In this document: positions 6,594 to 13,918 of the stretch, piece after piece
How positions within the stretch are numbered: the first letter of the stretch is position 1
Layout of the letters: every line of letters begins with the position of its first letter
Origin: Ruminococcaceae bacterium UBA6845
GTDB lineage: Bacteria; Bacillota; Clostridia; Oscillospirales; Acutalibacteraceae
Assembly (NCBI GenBank): GCA_002449395.1
Contig: DKDP01000030.1
Location: 56,393 to 71,553, forward strand
DNA length: 15,161 nucleotides
Reading direction: 5' to 3'
Translations under genes and position numbers: made by a program
Notes under the pieces: generated by a model
What the model saw: the letters and a program-made list of their open reading frames with translations, nothing else
Told to the model about the DNA's origin: nothing
Databases searched by the model: none

Positions 6594-7805
6594 AAGCAGT
6601 GTATTCGTGTTATAAGTATGATCTGTTTTTTCGCTGCGGGCGTCATTATGATGCTTGTCATTGTCGGCTATGTTCGCATACCCGACGAAATGACAATCAG
6701 CGAATACGATGAAATGAACGTCGGGAAAACATATGTGTGTCAGGCTCTCGTGAATTACAGCCCTGACGATGTTTCTCCCGTCGAGACCGAATACTCAACC
6801 TCCGTCAAGCTCTTTAACGTTTTTCCCATAAAATCGGCAAAGGTAAAGGTCTCACGCCGAAAGTACGTTGTCCCCGGTGGAGACGCTTTCGGAATACGCC
6901 TGTATACGAAAGGCGTGATGATTATCCGCATTGACGCAGTAACGACTGCGGCGGGTAACGTAAGTCCCGGCAAGGCCGCCGGACTGAAAGAAGGGGATAT
7001 GATAATCTCTGTCGACGGGGTCGAGGTTTACCGTAACCGTGAGCTTTCGGCAATGTTTGCGTCGAGCGGCGGAAAAAAGCTGAAGCTCAGAATCGAGCGT
7101 GATTCAAAAAGCAGGGAGATTGAGTTTACTCCCGTGCTTTGCTCGGAGGATGCGACCTATAAGGGCGGTCTCTGGATAAGAGACAGCACGGCAGGGATAG
7201 GAACAATAACCTGGCATGACAGGACAAACGGAATTTTTGCGGGTCTCGGTCATGCGGTTTGCGACGCCGATACGGGAGAAATAATGCCACTTTCGGGCGG
7301 AGATGCGGTCGAAGCCAAGATAAAGGGCTGTTATAAGGGCACAAGCGGCAGCGCCGGAGAACTGTGCGGTGTGTTTTCCTCGGGAACGATCGGCAGTCTC
7401 TATATCAACGGCGAAACGGGCGTTTACGGGATAATGGACAGCTTTGATGAGAACGATAAGGTTGTCCCCGTTGCGCTCAGGCAGGAGGTAAAGACCGGCG
7501 CTGCCCAAATTATATGCACAATCGACGACACGGGCTCGGCGTATTACGACATCGAAATCGAGAAAATTTTTGACGGCAAGGATAATCAGCGAAACCTTGT
7601 CCTCAGAGTGACCGATCCTAAGCTGCTTGAGAAAACGGGCGGAATCGTTCAGGGAATGAGCGGCAGTCCGATAATCCAGAACGGAATGCTTGTCGGTGCG
7701 GTAACTCACGTTTTTGTCGACGATCCGACCGAGGGCTACGGAATCTTTGCGCAGAATATGACCGAAACCGCCGAAGGAGTGGAGGACTATCTCAAAGCCT
7801 CATAA
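6591..7805 (+). CDS. spoIVB: SpoIVB sporulation serine protease (family S55)
   Basis: The 404-residue protein has an N-terminal membrane segment (about 9-28), a PDZ domain (about 103-178, with SPGKAAGLKEGDMIISVDG) and a C-terminal S55 peptidase domain. The catalytic triad known from Bacillus subtilis (H236, D363, S378) maps to H221 in GLGHAV, D342 in VTDP and S357 in GMSGSP; the D-to-S spacing of 15 is identical. The stretch following the serine (IIQNG, GAVTHVF) is typical. In Bacillus, SpoIVB is made in the forespore under sigma-G, secreted into the intermembrane space and cleaves SpoIVFA, which leads to pro-sigma-K processing. The start codon is TTG, supported by GGAGGTG 8 nt upstream. The usual neighbours recN and spo0A are absent; here it lies between a lipase gene and the purine operon. 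No convincing sigma-F/G promoter was found by eye; a weak TTGATA/AGAATA pair (6519-6546) overlaps the lipase stop. Confidence 0.94.
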   Translation: MKQCIRVISMICFFAAGVIMMLVIVGYVRIPDEMTISEYDEMNVGKTYVCQALVNYSPDDVSPVETEYSTSVKLFNVFPIKSAKVKVSRRKYVVPGGDAFGIRLYTKGVMIIRIDAVTTAAGNVSPGKAAGLKEGDMIISVDGVEVYRNRELSAMFASSGGKKLKLRIERDSKSREIEFTPVLCSEDATYKGGLWIRDSTAGIGTITWHDRTNGIFAGLGHAVCDADTGEIMPLSGGDAVEAKIKGCYKGTSGSAGELCGVFSSGTIGSLYINGETGVYGIMDSFDENDKVVPVALRQEVKTGAAQIICTIDDTGSAYYDIEIEKIFDGKDNQRNLVLRVTDPKLLEKTGGIVQGMSGSPIIQNGMLVGAVTHVFVDDPTEGYGIFAQNMTETAEGVEDYLKAS

Positions 7806-7866
7806 AGTGATGTCAATTTAAACAAATTATTCAAATTAAATTAAAAATAATTTCCTTTTTGCTCCG

Positions 7867-7895
7867 TTGACTTTGATACCGCTCTATGTTAGAAT
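7867..7895 (+). promoter_or_regulatory. Sigma-A promoter of the purine operon
   Basis: TTGACT (7867-7872), 17-nt spacer, TAGAAT (7890-7895). The start point would fall near 7902, just before the riboswitch. The stretch before it (7806-7866) is AT-rich and holds one weak AT-only inverted repeat (7824-7831 with 7846-7853) followed by CCTTTTT, a poor candidate terminator for spoIVB. Confidence 0.8.
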
Positions 7896-7910
7896 AAAAG
7901 CACATAAGAG

Positions 7911-7983
7911 AGGTTCTTTGTGACTGACGGAATTGTGGGTCACCACAGGGGAGCAAGGAACAATACAAGCCGACCGTCTGGGC
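7911..7983 (+). ncRNA. ZTP (pfl) riboswitch
   Basis: The conserved pfl-motif core is present: GTGACTGACGG (7920-7930), a P2 hairpin TGTGG/CCACA (7934-7938 with 7943-7947, 4-nt loop), GGGGAGC (7948-7954) and the 3' domain CCGTCTGGGC (7974-7983). P1 forms from 7913-7920 with 7954-7961 (8 bp, one G-U). A short linker (7962-7969) joins the two domains. This class binds ZTP and ZMP (AICAR ribotide), which build up when 10-formyl-tetrahydrofolate is limiting, and typically turns on purine and one-carbon genes. The last bases (7980-7983, GGGC) form the foot of the downstream terminator stem, so ligand binding and termination are mutually exclusive: a transcriptional ON switch. Confidence 0.95.
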
Positions 7984-8026
7984 ACACTTATACCTTTAAT
8001 CTGTATAAGTGCGCCCTTATTTTTTT
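7980..8026 (+). terminator. Riboswitch-controlled intrinsic terminator
   Basis: A 14-position stem with one A-C mismatch (7980-7993 with 8003-8016, 9-nt loop) is followed by TTATTTTTTT (8017-8026). It shares GGGC with the riboswitch's 3' conserved domain. It lies just upstream of the purE ribosome site (8029-8034). Confidence 0.92.
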
Positions 8027-8040
8027 ACGGAGGGATATTT

Positions 8041-8538
8041 ATGAAAAAAATCGCCGTTATTATGGGAAGCGACAGCGATCTTCCCGTAGTTAAAAAGGCA
8101 GTTAATGTCCTCGAGGAATTTAATGCGCCCTATGAGGTACATATCTTCTCAGCTCACCGAACTCCCGATGAGGCTGCCGAGTTCAGCCGCACCGCACGTG
8201 AGAACGGCTTCGGAGCGATAATTGCCGCCGCAGGTATGGCGGCTCATCTTGCAGGGGCTATTGCTGCAAACACCACACTTCCCGTTGTCGGTATTCCGAT
8301 TTCTTCGGGCGGATTGGGCGGTATTGACGCACTTTTATCAACGGTTCAGATGCCAACGGGTATTCCTGTTGCTACCGTTGCCGTAAACGGTGCTGCCAAT
8401 GCCGCTTTTTTGTGTCTTCAGATGCTTGCGATCTCGGATCCCGAGCTTGCCGATAAGATTCTCGAAAGACGCAAAAGCGACAGCAAAGCGGTTCTTGAAA
8501 AAGATAGGTCCGTTATGTCCAAGATCAAAGAGTCTTGA
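8041..8538 (+). CDS. purE: PurE, N5-carboxyaminoimidazole ribonucleotide mutase (class I)
   Basis: The 165-residue protein has the length and motifs of class I PurE: GSDSD at 9-13 (phosphate binding), SAHRTP at 37-42, AAGMAAHLAG at 63-72, and LSTVQMPTGIPVAT at 99-112. It interconverts N5-CAIR and CAIR, the sixth step of purine synthesis. Class I enzymes work with PurK, which is not in the window; the SAHRTP motif argues against the class II enzyme that carboxylates AIR directly. The ATG at 8041 is preceded by GGAGGG (8029-8034) at 6-nt spacing. An in-frame upstream ATG (7933) lies inside the riboswitch and is not a start. It is the first gene of the riboswitch-controlled operon. Confidence 0.96.
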   Translation: MKKIAVIMGSDSDLPVVKKAVNVLEEFNAPYEVHIFSAHRTPDEAAEFSRTARENGFGAIIAAAGMAAHLAGAIAANTTLPVVGIPISSGGLGGIDALLSTVQMPTGIPVATVAVNGAANAAFLCLQMLAISDPELADKILERRKSDSKAVLEKDRSVMSKIKES

Positions 8539-8589
8539 CGGATATTTTCCCGTGATGCAGCCCAAAGCCCTCTCGGCATATAAGAATAT
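8533..8589 (+). repeat. Intergenic element, copy A, overlapping the purE stop
   Basis: It aligns without gaps to 15105-15161. Block 1 starts TCTTGACGGAT, block 2 is CCCTCTCGGCATATA (8568-8582, identical in both copies), and the distance between block starts is 35 nt in both. By eye 42 of 57 positions agree, with differences concentrated between the blocks. Both copies begin at or just after the stop codon of a purine gene and point the same way. Confidence 0.72.
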
Positions 8590-8671
8590 AGCCTTCAAGG
8601 ACTTTGAACTGCCTAACGAAAAAATCTCTCGTCAAGTTATAGGTTTCTTTTTCCGTGATGCGGATTTTCCC
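8546..8671. repeat. Short direct and inverted repeats in the purE-purC spacer
   Basis: The 215-nt spacer 8539-8753 has no gene. CCGTGATGC occurs at 8550-8558 and again at 8653-8661. GGAT-(AT)-TTTCCC occurs near 8540-8551 and 8662-8671. CTTGACG (8534-8540) has an inverted copy CGTCAAG (8631-8637). A small hairpin TTCAAG-GAC-TTTGAA lies around 8594-8608. Together they suggest a composite element of about 140 nt bounded by related ends. Confidence 0.5.
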
Positions 8672-8673
8672 AA

Positions 8674-8704
8674 TTAGATATTAGACGTTAGATATCATCA
8701 GACG
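8674..8704 (+). repeat. Imperfect tandem repeat upstream of purC
   Basis: TTAGATAT occurs twice, followed by TAGACG in the first unit and CATCAGACG in the second. It lies 50 nt upstream of purC. No known regulator box is recognised. Confidence 0.45.
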
Positions 8705-8753
8705 CAAAAACGAAAACAAAACAATAACAATAAATCGAAAGGAATGGTCAATT

Positions 8754-9461
8754 ATGAAAAAATGTGAACAGCTTTATGAGGGCAAGGCAAAGAAAGTCTT
8801 TGCAACGGAGGATCCCGAGTATGTAATCGTTTCCTACAAGGATGATGCAACGGCATTCGACGGACTCAAAAAGGGTACAATCGCAGGTAAGGGCGTTGTA
8901 AACAACAAGATGTCAAACTACCTTATGCAGATTCTTGAAAAGCACGGCGTTCCGACTCACTATGTCGAGGAGCTTTCGGACCGTGAGACGGTGGTTCGCA
9001 AGGTTTCGATCGTTCCGCTCGAGGTAATCATCAGAAATATCTCGGCTGGCTCTTTCGCAAAGCGCTACGGCGTTGAAGAGGGAATTGTTTTTGCCGAGCC
9101 GACAATCGAATTTTCCTACAAAAACGATGATCTTCACGATCCTCTTCTCAACTCGTATCACGCTCTTGCGCTCGGTCTTGCAACCAAGGAGGAGATTGAG
9201 AACATCAAGTCGATGGCTTTCAAGGTTAATTCCGTTCTCAAGGAGTATTTCAAGAGCCTCAACGTAACCTTGGTTGATTTCAAGCTTGAGTTCGGCAAGC
9301 TCTCCGACGGAACAATCGTTCTTGCCGATGAGATTTCTCCCGACACCTGCCGCTTCTGGGACAGCGAGACAAATGAAAAGCTCGACAAGGATCGTTTCCG
9401 CCGTGATCTCGGCGGCGTTGAGGATGCCTATGCAGAAATGATGAAGAGAGTTTTCAAATAA
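8754..9461 (+). CDS. purC: PurC, SAICAR synthetase
   Basis: The 235-residue protein matches the short bacterial PurC form. Motifs: LYEGKAKKVF at 7-16, DDATAFDG at 30-37, GKGVVNNKMSNYL at 45-57, PLEVIIRNISAGSFAKRYG at 88-106, and LVDFKLEFG at 173-181 followed by ADEISPDTCRFWD at 191-203. It joins CAIR and aspartate with ATP to make SAICAR. AAAGGA (8738-8743) lies 10 nt before the ATG. It is separated from purE by a 215-nt repeat-containing spacer with no clear terminator, so co-transcription from the riboswitch promoter is expected. The bases around its ribosome site match those of the fusion gene at 131 over 15 nt. Confidence 0.97.
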   Translation: MKKCEQLYEGKAKKVFATEDPEYVIVSYKDDATAFDGLKKGTIAGKGVVNNKMSNYLMQILEKHGVPTHYVEELSDRETVVRKVSIVPLEVIIRNISAGSFAKRYGVEEGIVFAEPTIEFSYKNDDLHDPLLNSYHALALGLATKEEIENIKSMAFKVNSVLKEYFKSLNVTLVDFKLEFGKLSDGTIVLADEISPDTCRFWDSETNEKLDKDRFRRDLGGVEDAYAEMMKRVFK

Positions 9462-9476
9462 GAAACGGAGATAGCT

Positions 9477-10922
9477 ATGTCGAATATTCATGAAGAATGC
9501 GGCGTTTTCGGCGTTTACGCAAAGGAATCCTATGATATAGCAAGCACCGTTTATTACGGTCTTTATGCCCTCCAGCACAGGGGTCAGGAATCCTGCGGAA
9601 TCGTTGTTAACGACGACGGACTTTTCACAACATATAAGGACACGGGTCTTGTCAACGATGTCTTTACCCCCGATCATCTCAATCAGTTCGGTCAGGGCAA
9701 CATTGCGATAGGTCATGTCCGTTACGGCACAACGGGCGGCTCGGCACGAGACAACGCTCAGCCGATAGTTGTAAACCATATAAACGGACGTGTGGCGCTC
9801 GCTCATAACGGTAATCTCACAAATTCCTATGAGCTTCGCAGTGCGCTTGAGCTGAAAGGCTCGATTTTCCACACAACGTCCGATACCGAGGTTATTTCAT
9901 ATATCATAACTGAGGAGAGGCTCACCGCTCCGTCAATTGAGGAGGCGGTCAACCGTGCGGTGAACCGCATCAAGGGAGCATATTCCCTCGTTATAATGTC
10001 GCCGACAAAGATGATTGCCGTCCGTGACGAAATGGGATTTCGTCCGCTTTGCATCGGCAAACTGCCCGAGGACGGCGGATATGTCGTAGCCTCGGAGAGC
10101 TGTGCGCTTGACGCAGTCGGTGCAGAATTTGTCCGTGATGTTGAACCGGGCGAGATCGTCGTTTTCGACGGCAAGACGGTTCGCAGTATCAAGGATCACT
10201 GCGGCAAGGAAAAGCCTCACACCTGCGTTTTTGAGTATATTTATTTTGCACGTCCAGATTCCGTAATCGACGGAGCGAGCGTGCACGAGGCAAGAATCCG
10301 TGCAGGCGCATTTCTTGCACTTGAACATCCCGTTCAGGCGGATGTTGTAATCGGTGTTCCCGATTCGGGTCTCGACGCCGCTCTCGGCTTTGCCAAGCAG
10401 TCGGGAATCCCGTATGAAATAGGATTTATAAAGAATAAATACATTGGCAGAACCTTTATTTCTCCGGGTCAGAAGAGCCGTACCAATCAGGTGCGCATAA
10501 AGCTGAACCCGATAACCAATGTAATAAAGGGCAAAAGGGTAGTTATGATTGACGATTCAATCGTCAGAGGCACAACCTGTGCAAGAATCGTTAAATTGCT
10601 CAGAAATGCCGGAGCAAAGGAAATTCATATGCGTGTTTCAGCTCCGCCGTTCCTCAATCCCTGCTACTACGGCACGGACATCGACTCCCGTGACAACCTC
10701 ATTGCCTGCCATCACACGGTTGAGGAGATAGCGGAGATTATCGGAGTTGACTCGCTCGGCTACCTCAGCGTTGACAATGTTAAAAAGATTGCCTGCGGCG
10801 ACCTCGGCAAGGGCTATTGCACAGCCTGCTTCGACGGAAAATATCCGACCGAAGTGCCTACCGAAACGCACAAGAGCAAGTTTGAATGTAAAATTTCCGA
10901 AAGACAAAAGGAGAAAAAGTGA
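9477..10922 (+). CDS. purF: PurF, amidophosphoribosyltransferase (glutamine PRPP amidotransferase, Fe-S type)
   Basis: The 481-residue enzyme makes 5-phosphoribosylamine from PRPP and glutamine, the first committed step. The N-terminal class II glutaminase begins at C8 after a 7-residue propeptide, shorter than the 11 residues in Bacillus subtilis. The four cysteines that bind the [4Fe-4S] cluster in the Bacillus-type enzyme are present as C250, C396, C448 and C451. The PRPP loop VVMIDDSIVRGTT lies at 355-367. The propeptide plus four cysteines places it in the oxygen-sensitive, processed class. The start is supported by CGGAG (9466-9470), and the gene follows purC by 15 nt. Its TGA stop overlaps the purM ATG by one base. 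Confidence 0.97.
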   Translation: MSNIHEECGVFGVYAKESYDIASTVYYGLYALQHRGQESCGIVVNDDGLFTTYKDTGLVNDVFTPDHLNQFGQGNIAIGHVRYGTTGGSARDNAQPIVVNHINGRVALAHNGNLTNSYELRSALELKGSIFHTTSDTEVISYIITEERLTAPSIEEAVNRAVNRIKGAYSLVIMSPTKMIAVRDEMGFRPLCIGKLPEDGGYVVASESCALDAVGAEFVRDVEPGEIVVFDGKTVRSIKDHCGKEKPHTCVFEYIYFARPDSVIDGASVHEARIRAGAFLALEHPVQADVVIGVPDSGLDAALGFAKQSGIPYEIGFIKNKYIGRTFISPGQKSRTNQVRIKLNPITNVIKGKRVVMIDDSIVRGTTCARIVKLLRNAGAKEIHMRVSAPPFLNPCYYGTDIDSRDNLIACHHTVEEIAEIIGVDSLGYLSVDNVKKIACGDLGKGYCTACFDGKYPTEVPTETHKSKFECKISERQKEKK

Positions 10923-11965
10923 TGAATACACAATCACGTTCCGAAAGCTACGCCGCAGCAGGCGTGGATATAACGGCAGGCTACAAGGCTGTCGAACTGA
11001 TGAAATCACACATCGCAAGAACCCTGACATCGGGGGTATGCTCCGACGTCGGCGGATTCGGCGGACTGTTTGAGCTTGATACAACGGGCATCAAAAAGCC
11101 CGTGCTTGTCAGCGGTACTGACGGCGTAGGCACAAAGCTCAAGCTCGCTTTCCTTATGGACAAGCACGACACGGTCGGAATAGACTGCGTCGCAATGTGC
11201 GTCAATGATATAATCTGCTGCGGAGCAAAGCCGCTTTTCTTCCTCGATTATATTGCCTGCGGCAAGAATGTTCCCGAAAAAATCGCATCAATCGTTTCGG
11301 GCGTTGCGGAGGGCTGCGTTCAGAGCGGTGCGGCTCTTATCGGCGGCGAGACCGCAGAAATGCCCGGTTTCTATCCGGTTGACGAATATGACCTCGCAGG
11401 CTTTTCGGTCGGCGTGGTCGATAAGTCGAAGATCCTTGACCCGACAACGATGAAAGCGGGCGATGTTGTTATCGCACTTCCGTCAAGCGGAGTTCATTCC
11501 AACGGCTTTTCACTCGTCAGAAAGGTTTTTGACGTTGAAAACAGTGATATCAAATCCCCGCGTGAAGAGCTCGGCGGCAAATCGGTCGGCGAAACTCTTC
11601 TTACTCCCACAAAGATTTATGTAAAGCCCGTTCTCGCGCTTCTTGAGCAGGTCAAGGTCAAGGGCATTTCCCATATCACGGGCGGCGGATTCTATGAAAA
11701 TATTCCGAGAAGTATTCCCGACGGCCTCGGTGCGGTAATCGACCGTAAGGCGGTCAAGGTGCTCCCGATTTTTGACCTGATTGCCAAGGTGGGTAACATC
11801 TCCGAAAGGGATATGTTCAACACCTTCAATATGGGCGTCGGTATGAGCATAGTTGTTGCTCCCGAGGACGCCGACAAGGCTGTTGAAATTCTCAAAGCCA
11901 ACGGCGAGGACGCTTATGTGATCGGAAAAATCGAAAACTCAGAGGATAAAATAACGATATGCTGA
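10922..11965 (+). CDS. purM: PurM, phosphoribosylformylglycinamidine cyclo-ligase (AIR synthetase)
   Basis: The 347-residue protein has the usual PurM length and the motifs SGTDGVGTKLKLA at 64-76, NDIICCGAKPLFFLDY at 95-110 and GGETAEMPGFY at 141-151, typical of the PurM/ThiL ATP-binding fold. It closes FGAM to AIR with ATP. The ATG at 10922 is chosen over the GTG at 10919: AAAAGGAG (10906-10913) is 8 nt from the ATG. The start overlaps the purF stop as TGATG, which suggests translational coupling. Its own end overlaps the next gene by 7 nt. Confidence 0.97.
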   Translation: MNTQSRSESYAAAGVDITAGYKAVELMKSHIARTLTSGVCSDVGGFGGLFELDTTGIKKPVLVSGTDGVGTKLKLAFLMDKHDTVGIDCVAMCVNDIICCGAKPLFFLDYIACGKNVPEKIASIVSGVAEGCVQSGAALIGGETAEMPGFYPVDEYDLAGFSVGVVDKSKILDPTTMKAGDVVIALPSSGVHSNGFSLVRKVFDVENSDIKSPREELGGKSVGETLLTPTKIYVKPVLALLEQVKVKGISHITGGGFYENIPRSIPDGLGAVIDRKAVKVLPIFDLIAKVGNISERDMFNTFNMGVGMSIVVAPEDADKAVEILKANGEDAYVIGKIENSEDKITIC

Positions 11966-12570
11966 AAACACTTCGTGAAAGTCTCTGCGCAGGAATCCTG
12001 ATAACGATCGGCGGAACGGTTTTTCTCTCGTGCGAAAACAAGGTGATCGGAGCGGTACTCTTTTCCGTTGCACTGCTCTGCATCTGTTACAAAGGCTATT
12101 ATCTTTTCACAGGGAAAATCGGCTATATTGTCGAACAGCACGAAAAAGCTGATTTTGTTAATCTCGCAGTCGGTCTTTTCGGAAATCTGATCGTGACGTT
12201 CCTCATCGGAATGATGCTGAGAGAAGTTCTGCCGAATATCGGTGATAAGGCGGCTGAGATGTGCTCGGCAAAGCTGGCGCAGTATCCGTTACATACATTT
12301 ATCCGTGGCTTTTTCTGCGGAATACTGATGTACCTTGCCGTCAGTATTTACAAGGAGAAAAATACCGCTCTCGGTGTTCTTTTCTGCGTTCCCGTGTTTA
12401 TTCTTTGCGGATTTGAACATTCGATTGCCGATATGTACTATTTCGGTGTTTCGGGAATTTTCAGTGCGAGAATAGTTCTTTTTATGGCTCTCGTTGTTGC
12501 CGGAAACACACTCGGAGCAATGATATTACCGCTTCTGAAAGGAGTAAAGGCTGATGAAAAACAAGGCTGA
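11959..12570 (+). CDS. Compact formate/nitrite transporter (FNT) family channel in the purine operon
   Basis: The 203-residue membrane protein has six likely membrane segments, about 9-24, 28-50, 66-90, 113-131, 137-161 and 169-193. Family signs are GLFGNLIVTFLIG at 72-84, RGFFCGILMYLAV at 116-128, GFEHSIADMYYF at 151-162 and AGNTLGAMI at 181-189. FEHS carries the pore histidine (H154) equivalent to H209 of FocA. FNT proteins are pentameric channels for formate, nitrite or hydrosulfide. At 203 residues it is shorter than typical members (about 250-280), with trimmed termini and loops. It starts 7 nt inside purM and runs 17 nt into purN, so it belongs to the purine operon. Formate is the likely cargo, because the neighbouring steps use formyl-tetrahydrofolate made from formate; that is inference. 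A hydrosulfide or nitrite role is less likely. Confidence 0.82.
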   Translation: MLKTLRESLCAGILITIGGTVFLSCENKVIGAVLFSVALLCICYKGYYLFTGKIGYIVEQHEKADFVNLAVGLFGNLIVTFLIGMMLREVLPNIGDKAAEMCSAKLAQYPLHTFIRGFFCGILMYLAVSIYKEKNTALGVLFCVPVFILCGFEHSIADMYYFGVSGIFSARIVLFMALVVAGNTLGAMILPLLKGVKADEKQG

Positions 12571-13171
12571 GATTGCCGTTCTTGTTTCGGGCGGAGGAAC
12601 AAATCTTCAGGCACTTATCGACGCCCGGCAGAGCGGAATAATCAATTCGGGCAGGATAGCTCTCGTTGTTTCAAACAACAGCTCGGCATATGCGCTTACA
12701 AGGGCAGAAAATGCAGGAATCCCGACGGCGGTTGTGCAGAAAAAGGAATGTGCCGATCAGGCGGAGTTTGAAAACAGAATACTGAAATTACTCGAAGAAA
12801 ATAAAATTGATATGATTGTGCTTGCAGGATTTATGAGCATACTCAGTGCGGATTTTGTTTCGCATTATCCCGAGAGAATAATCAATGTTCACCCGTCGCT
12901 GATTCCGTCGTTCTGCGGCGAGGGCTTTTACGGGCTGAGGGTGCACCGTGCGGCGCTTGACTACGGCGTTAAGGTCACGGGCGCAACGGTTCACTTTGTC
13001 AATGAAATTCCTGACGGCGGAAAAATAATCCTCCAAAAAGCGGTTGACGTCGAGGACGGCGATACTCCCGAAATTCTTCAGAAGAGAGTTATGGAGCAGG
13101 CGGAATGGAAGATACTTCCGCAGGCGACGGAGCTTGTCTCGGCGAAAATCCTTAACGAAAGGACAGAATGA
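12554..13171 (+). CDS. purN: PurN, phosphoribosylglycinamide formyltransferase
   Basis: The 205-residue enzyme transfers the formyl group of 10-formyl-tetrahydrofolate to GAR. Motifs: VLVSGGGTNLQALID at 9-23, VLAGFMSIL at 89-97 and INVHPSLIPSFCGEGFYG at 110-127. Catalytic residues known from Escherichia coli (N106, H108, D144) correspond to N111, H113 and D154 (in IPDGG). AAAGGAG (12538-12544) lies 9 nt before the ATG, inside the end of the channel gene, so translation of the two is probably coupled. Confidence 0.97.
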   Translation: MKNKAEIAVLVSGGGTNLQALIDARQSGIINSGRIALVVSNNSSAYALTRAENAGIPTAVVQKKECADQAEFENRILKLLEENKIDMIVLAGFMSILSADFVSHYPERIINVHPSLIPSFCGEGFYGLRVHRAALDYGVKVTGATVHFVNEIPDGGKIILQKAVDVEDGDTPEILQKRVMEQAEWKILPQATELVSAKILNERTE

Positions 13172-13172
13172 A

Positions 13173-13892
13173 ATGAATATATATGAAGTAAAATCAATGA
13201 AGGACCGTATTTCGGGCAACCCATATGTCGGACGCGGAATTGTGATCGGAAAAAGTGCCGACGGAAAAAAAGCGGCGACGGCATACTTCATTATGGGCAG
13301 AAGTGCAAACAGCCGTAACCGTGTTTTTACGGTAAAGAACGGCGAGGTCTTTACAGAGCCGTTTGACGCTTCAAAGGTCGAGGATCCGTCGCTGATTATC
13401 TATGCGGCGCTCAGAAGTCTTGACAACAGGCTGATTGTCACCAACGGCGATCAGACGGATACAATCTATGACGGCGTTGTTACGGGAAAGAGCTTTTCGG
13501 AAAGTCTCGAAAGCCGTGAATTTGAGCCAGATGCACCTAATTTTACGCCCAGAATCAGCGGTATGCTGACATTTGCCGACGGCAGTTTCAACTATGAAAT
13601 GAGCATACTCAAAAGCCTTGATGAGGACGGCAGTGACTGCGCAAGATACACGTTCTCCTATCCCTCAAAGGCAGGTCTCGGACATTTTATCCACACATAC
13701 GTGACAGACGGCGACCCGATCCCCACATTTCAGGGTGAACCCGAAAGAGTGGTAATACCCGACAGCATCGACGAGTTTGCCGATGAGATCTGGACGAATC
13801 TCGACGAAAACAATAAGATTTCACTTTATGTAAGATATACCGACCTCACGGACGGCAGCTATGAGGAAAAGCTGATAAATAAGAATTGCTGA
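13173..13892 (+). CDS. purO: PurO-type IMP cyclohydrolase
   Basis: The 239-residue protein matches the IMP cyclohydrolase family first described in archaea (PurO), not the MGS-like domain of PurH. Visible marks are YVGRGIVIG at 18-26, AYFIMGRSANSRNRVF at 37-52, NGDQTDTIYDG at 91-101, EPDAPNFTPRISG at 118-130 and AGLGHFIHTY at 167-176. The reaction is ring closure of FAICAR to IMP. The ATG at 13173 follows AAAGGA (13158-13163) by 9 nt and starts 1 nt after the purN stop. The longer open frame upstream is purN read in another frame. The context is decisive: the next gene is an AICAR transformylase lacking its own cyclohydrolase domain, so this gene completes the pathway. Confidence 0.88.
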   Translation: MNIYEVKSMKDRISGNPYVGRGIVIGKSADGKKAATAYFIMGRSANSRNRVFTVKNGEVFTEPFDASKVEDPSLIIYAALRSLDNRLIVTNGDQTDTIYDGVVTGKSFSESLESREFEPDAPNFTPRISGMLTFADGSFNYEMSILKSLDEDGSDCARYTFSYPSKAGLGHFIHTYVTDGDPIPTFQGEPERVVIPDSIDEFADEIWTNLDENNKISLYVRYTDLTDGSYEEKLINKNC

Positions 13893-13918
13893 ATTATGCA
13901 GAAAGGAAAGGACAGAGT

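Noticed and set aside
7824..7859. AT-only inverted repeat after spoIVB as a terminator
   Set aside because: An 8-bp A-T stem with a 14-nt loop is too weak, and the T-run is interrupted; left as a remark only.
7933..8040. N-terminal extension of PurE
   Set aside because: The upstream in-frame ATG lies in the riboswitch and the frame would cross the terminator; the ATG at 8041 has a strong ribosome site and matches the family N-terminus.
8390..8677. Plus-strand frame across the end of purE and the spacer
   Set aside because: No ribosome site; most of it is purE out of frame, and the rest is repeat sequence.
8744..8767. Short upstream open frame (ATG GTC AAT ...) overlapping the purC start
   Set aside because: Its ATG lies directly against the GGA of the ribosome site, too close to be used from it; it is probably incidental.
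8913..9872. 319-residue minus-strand open frame across purC and purF
   Set aside because: It runs antisense through two certain purine genes and resembles no known protein.
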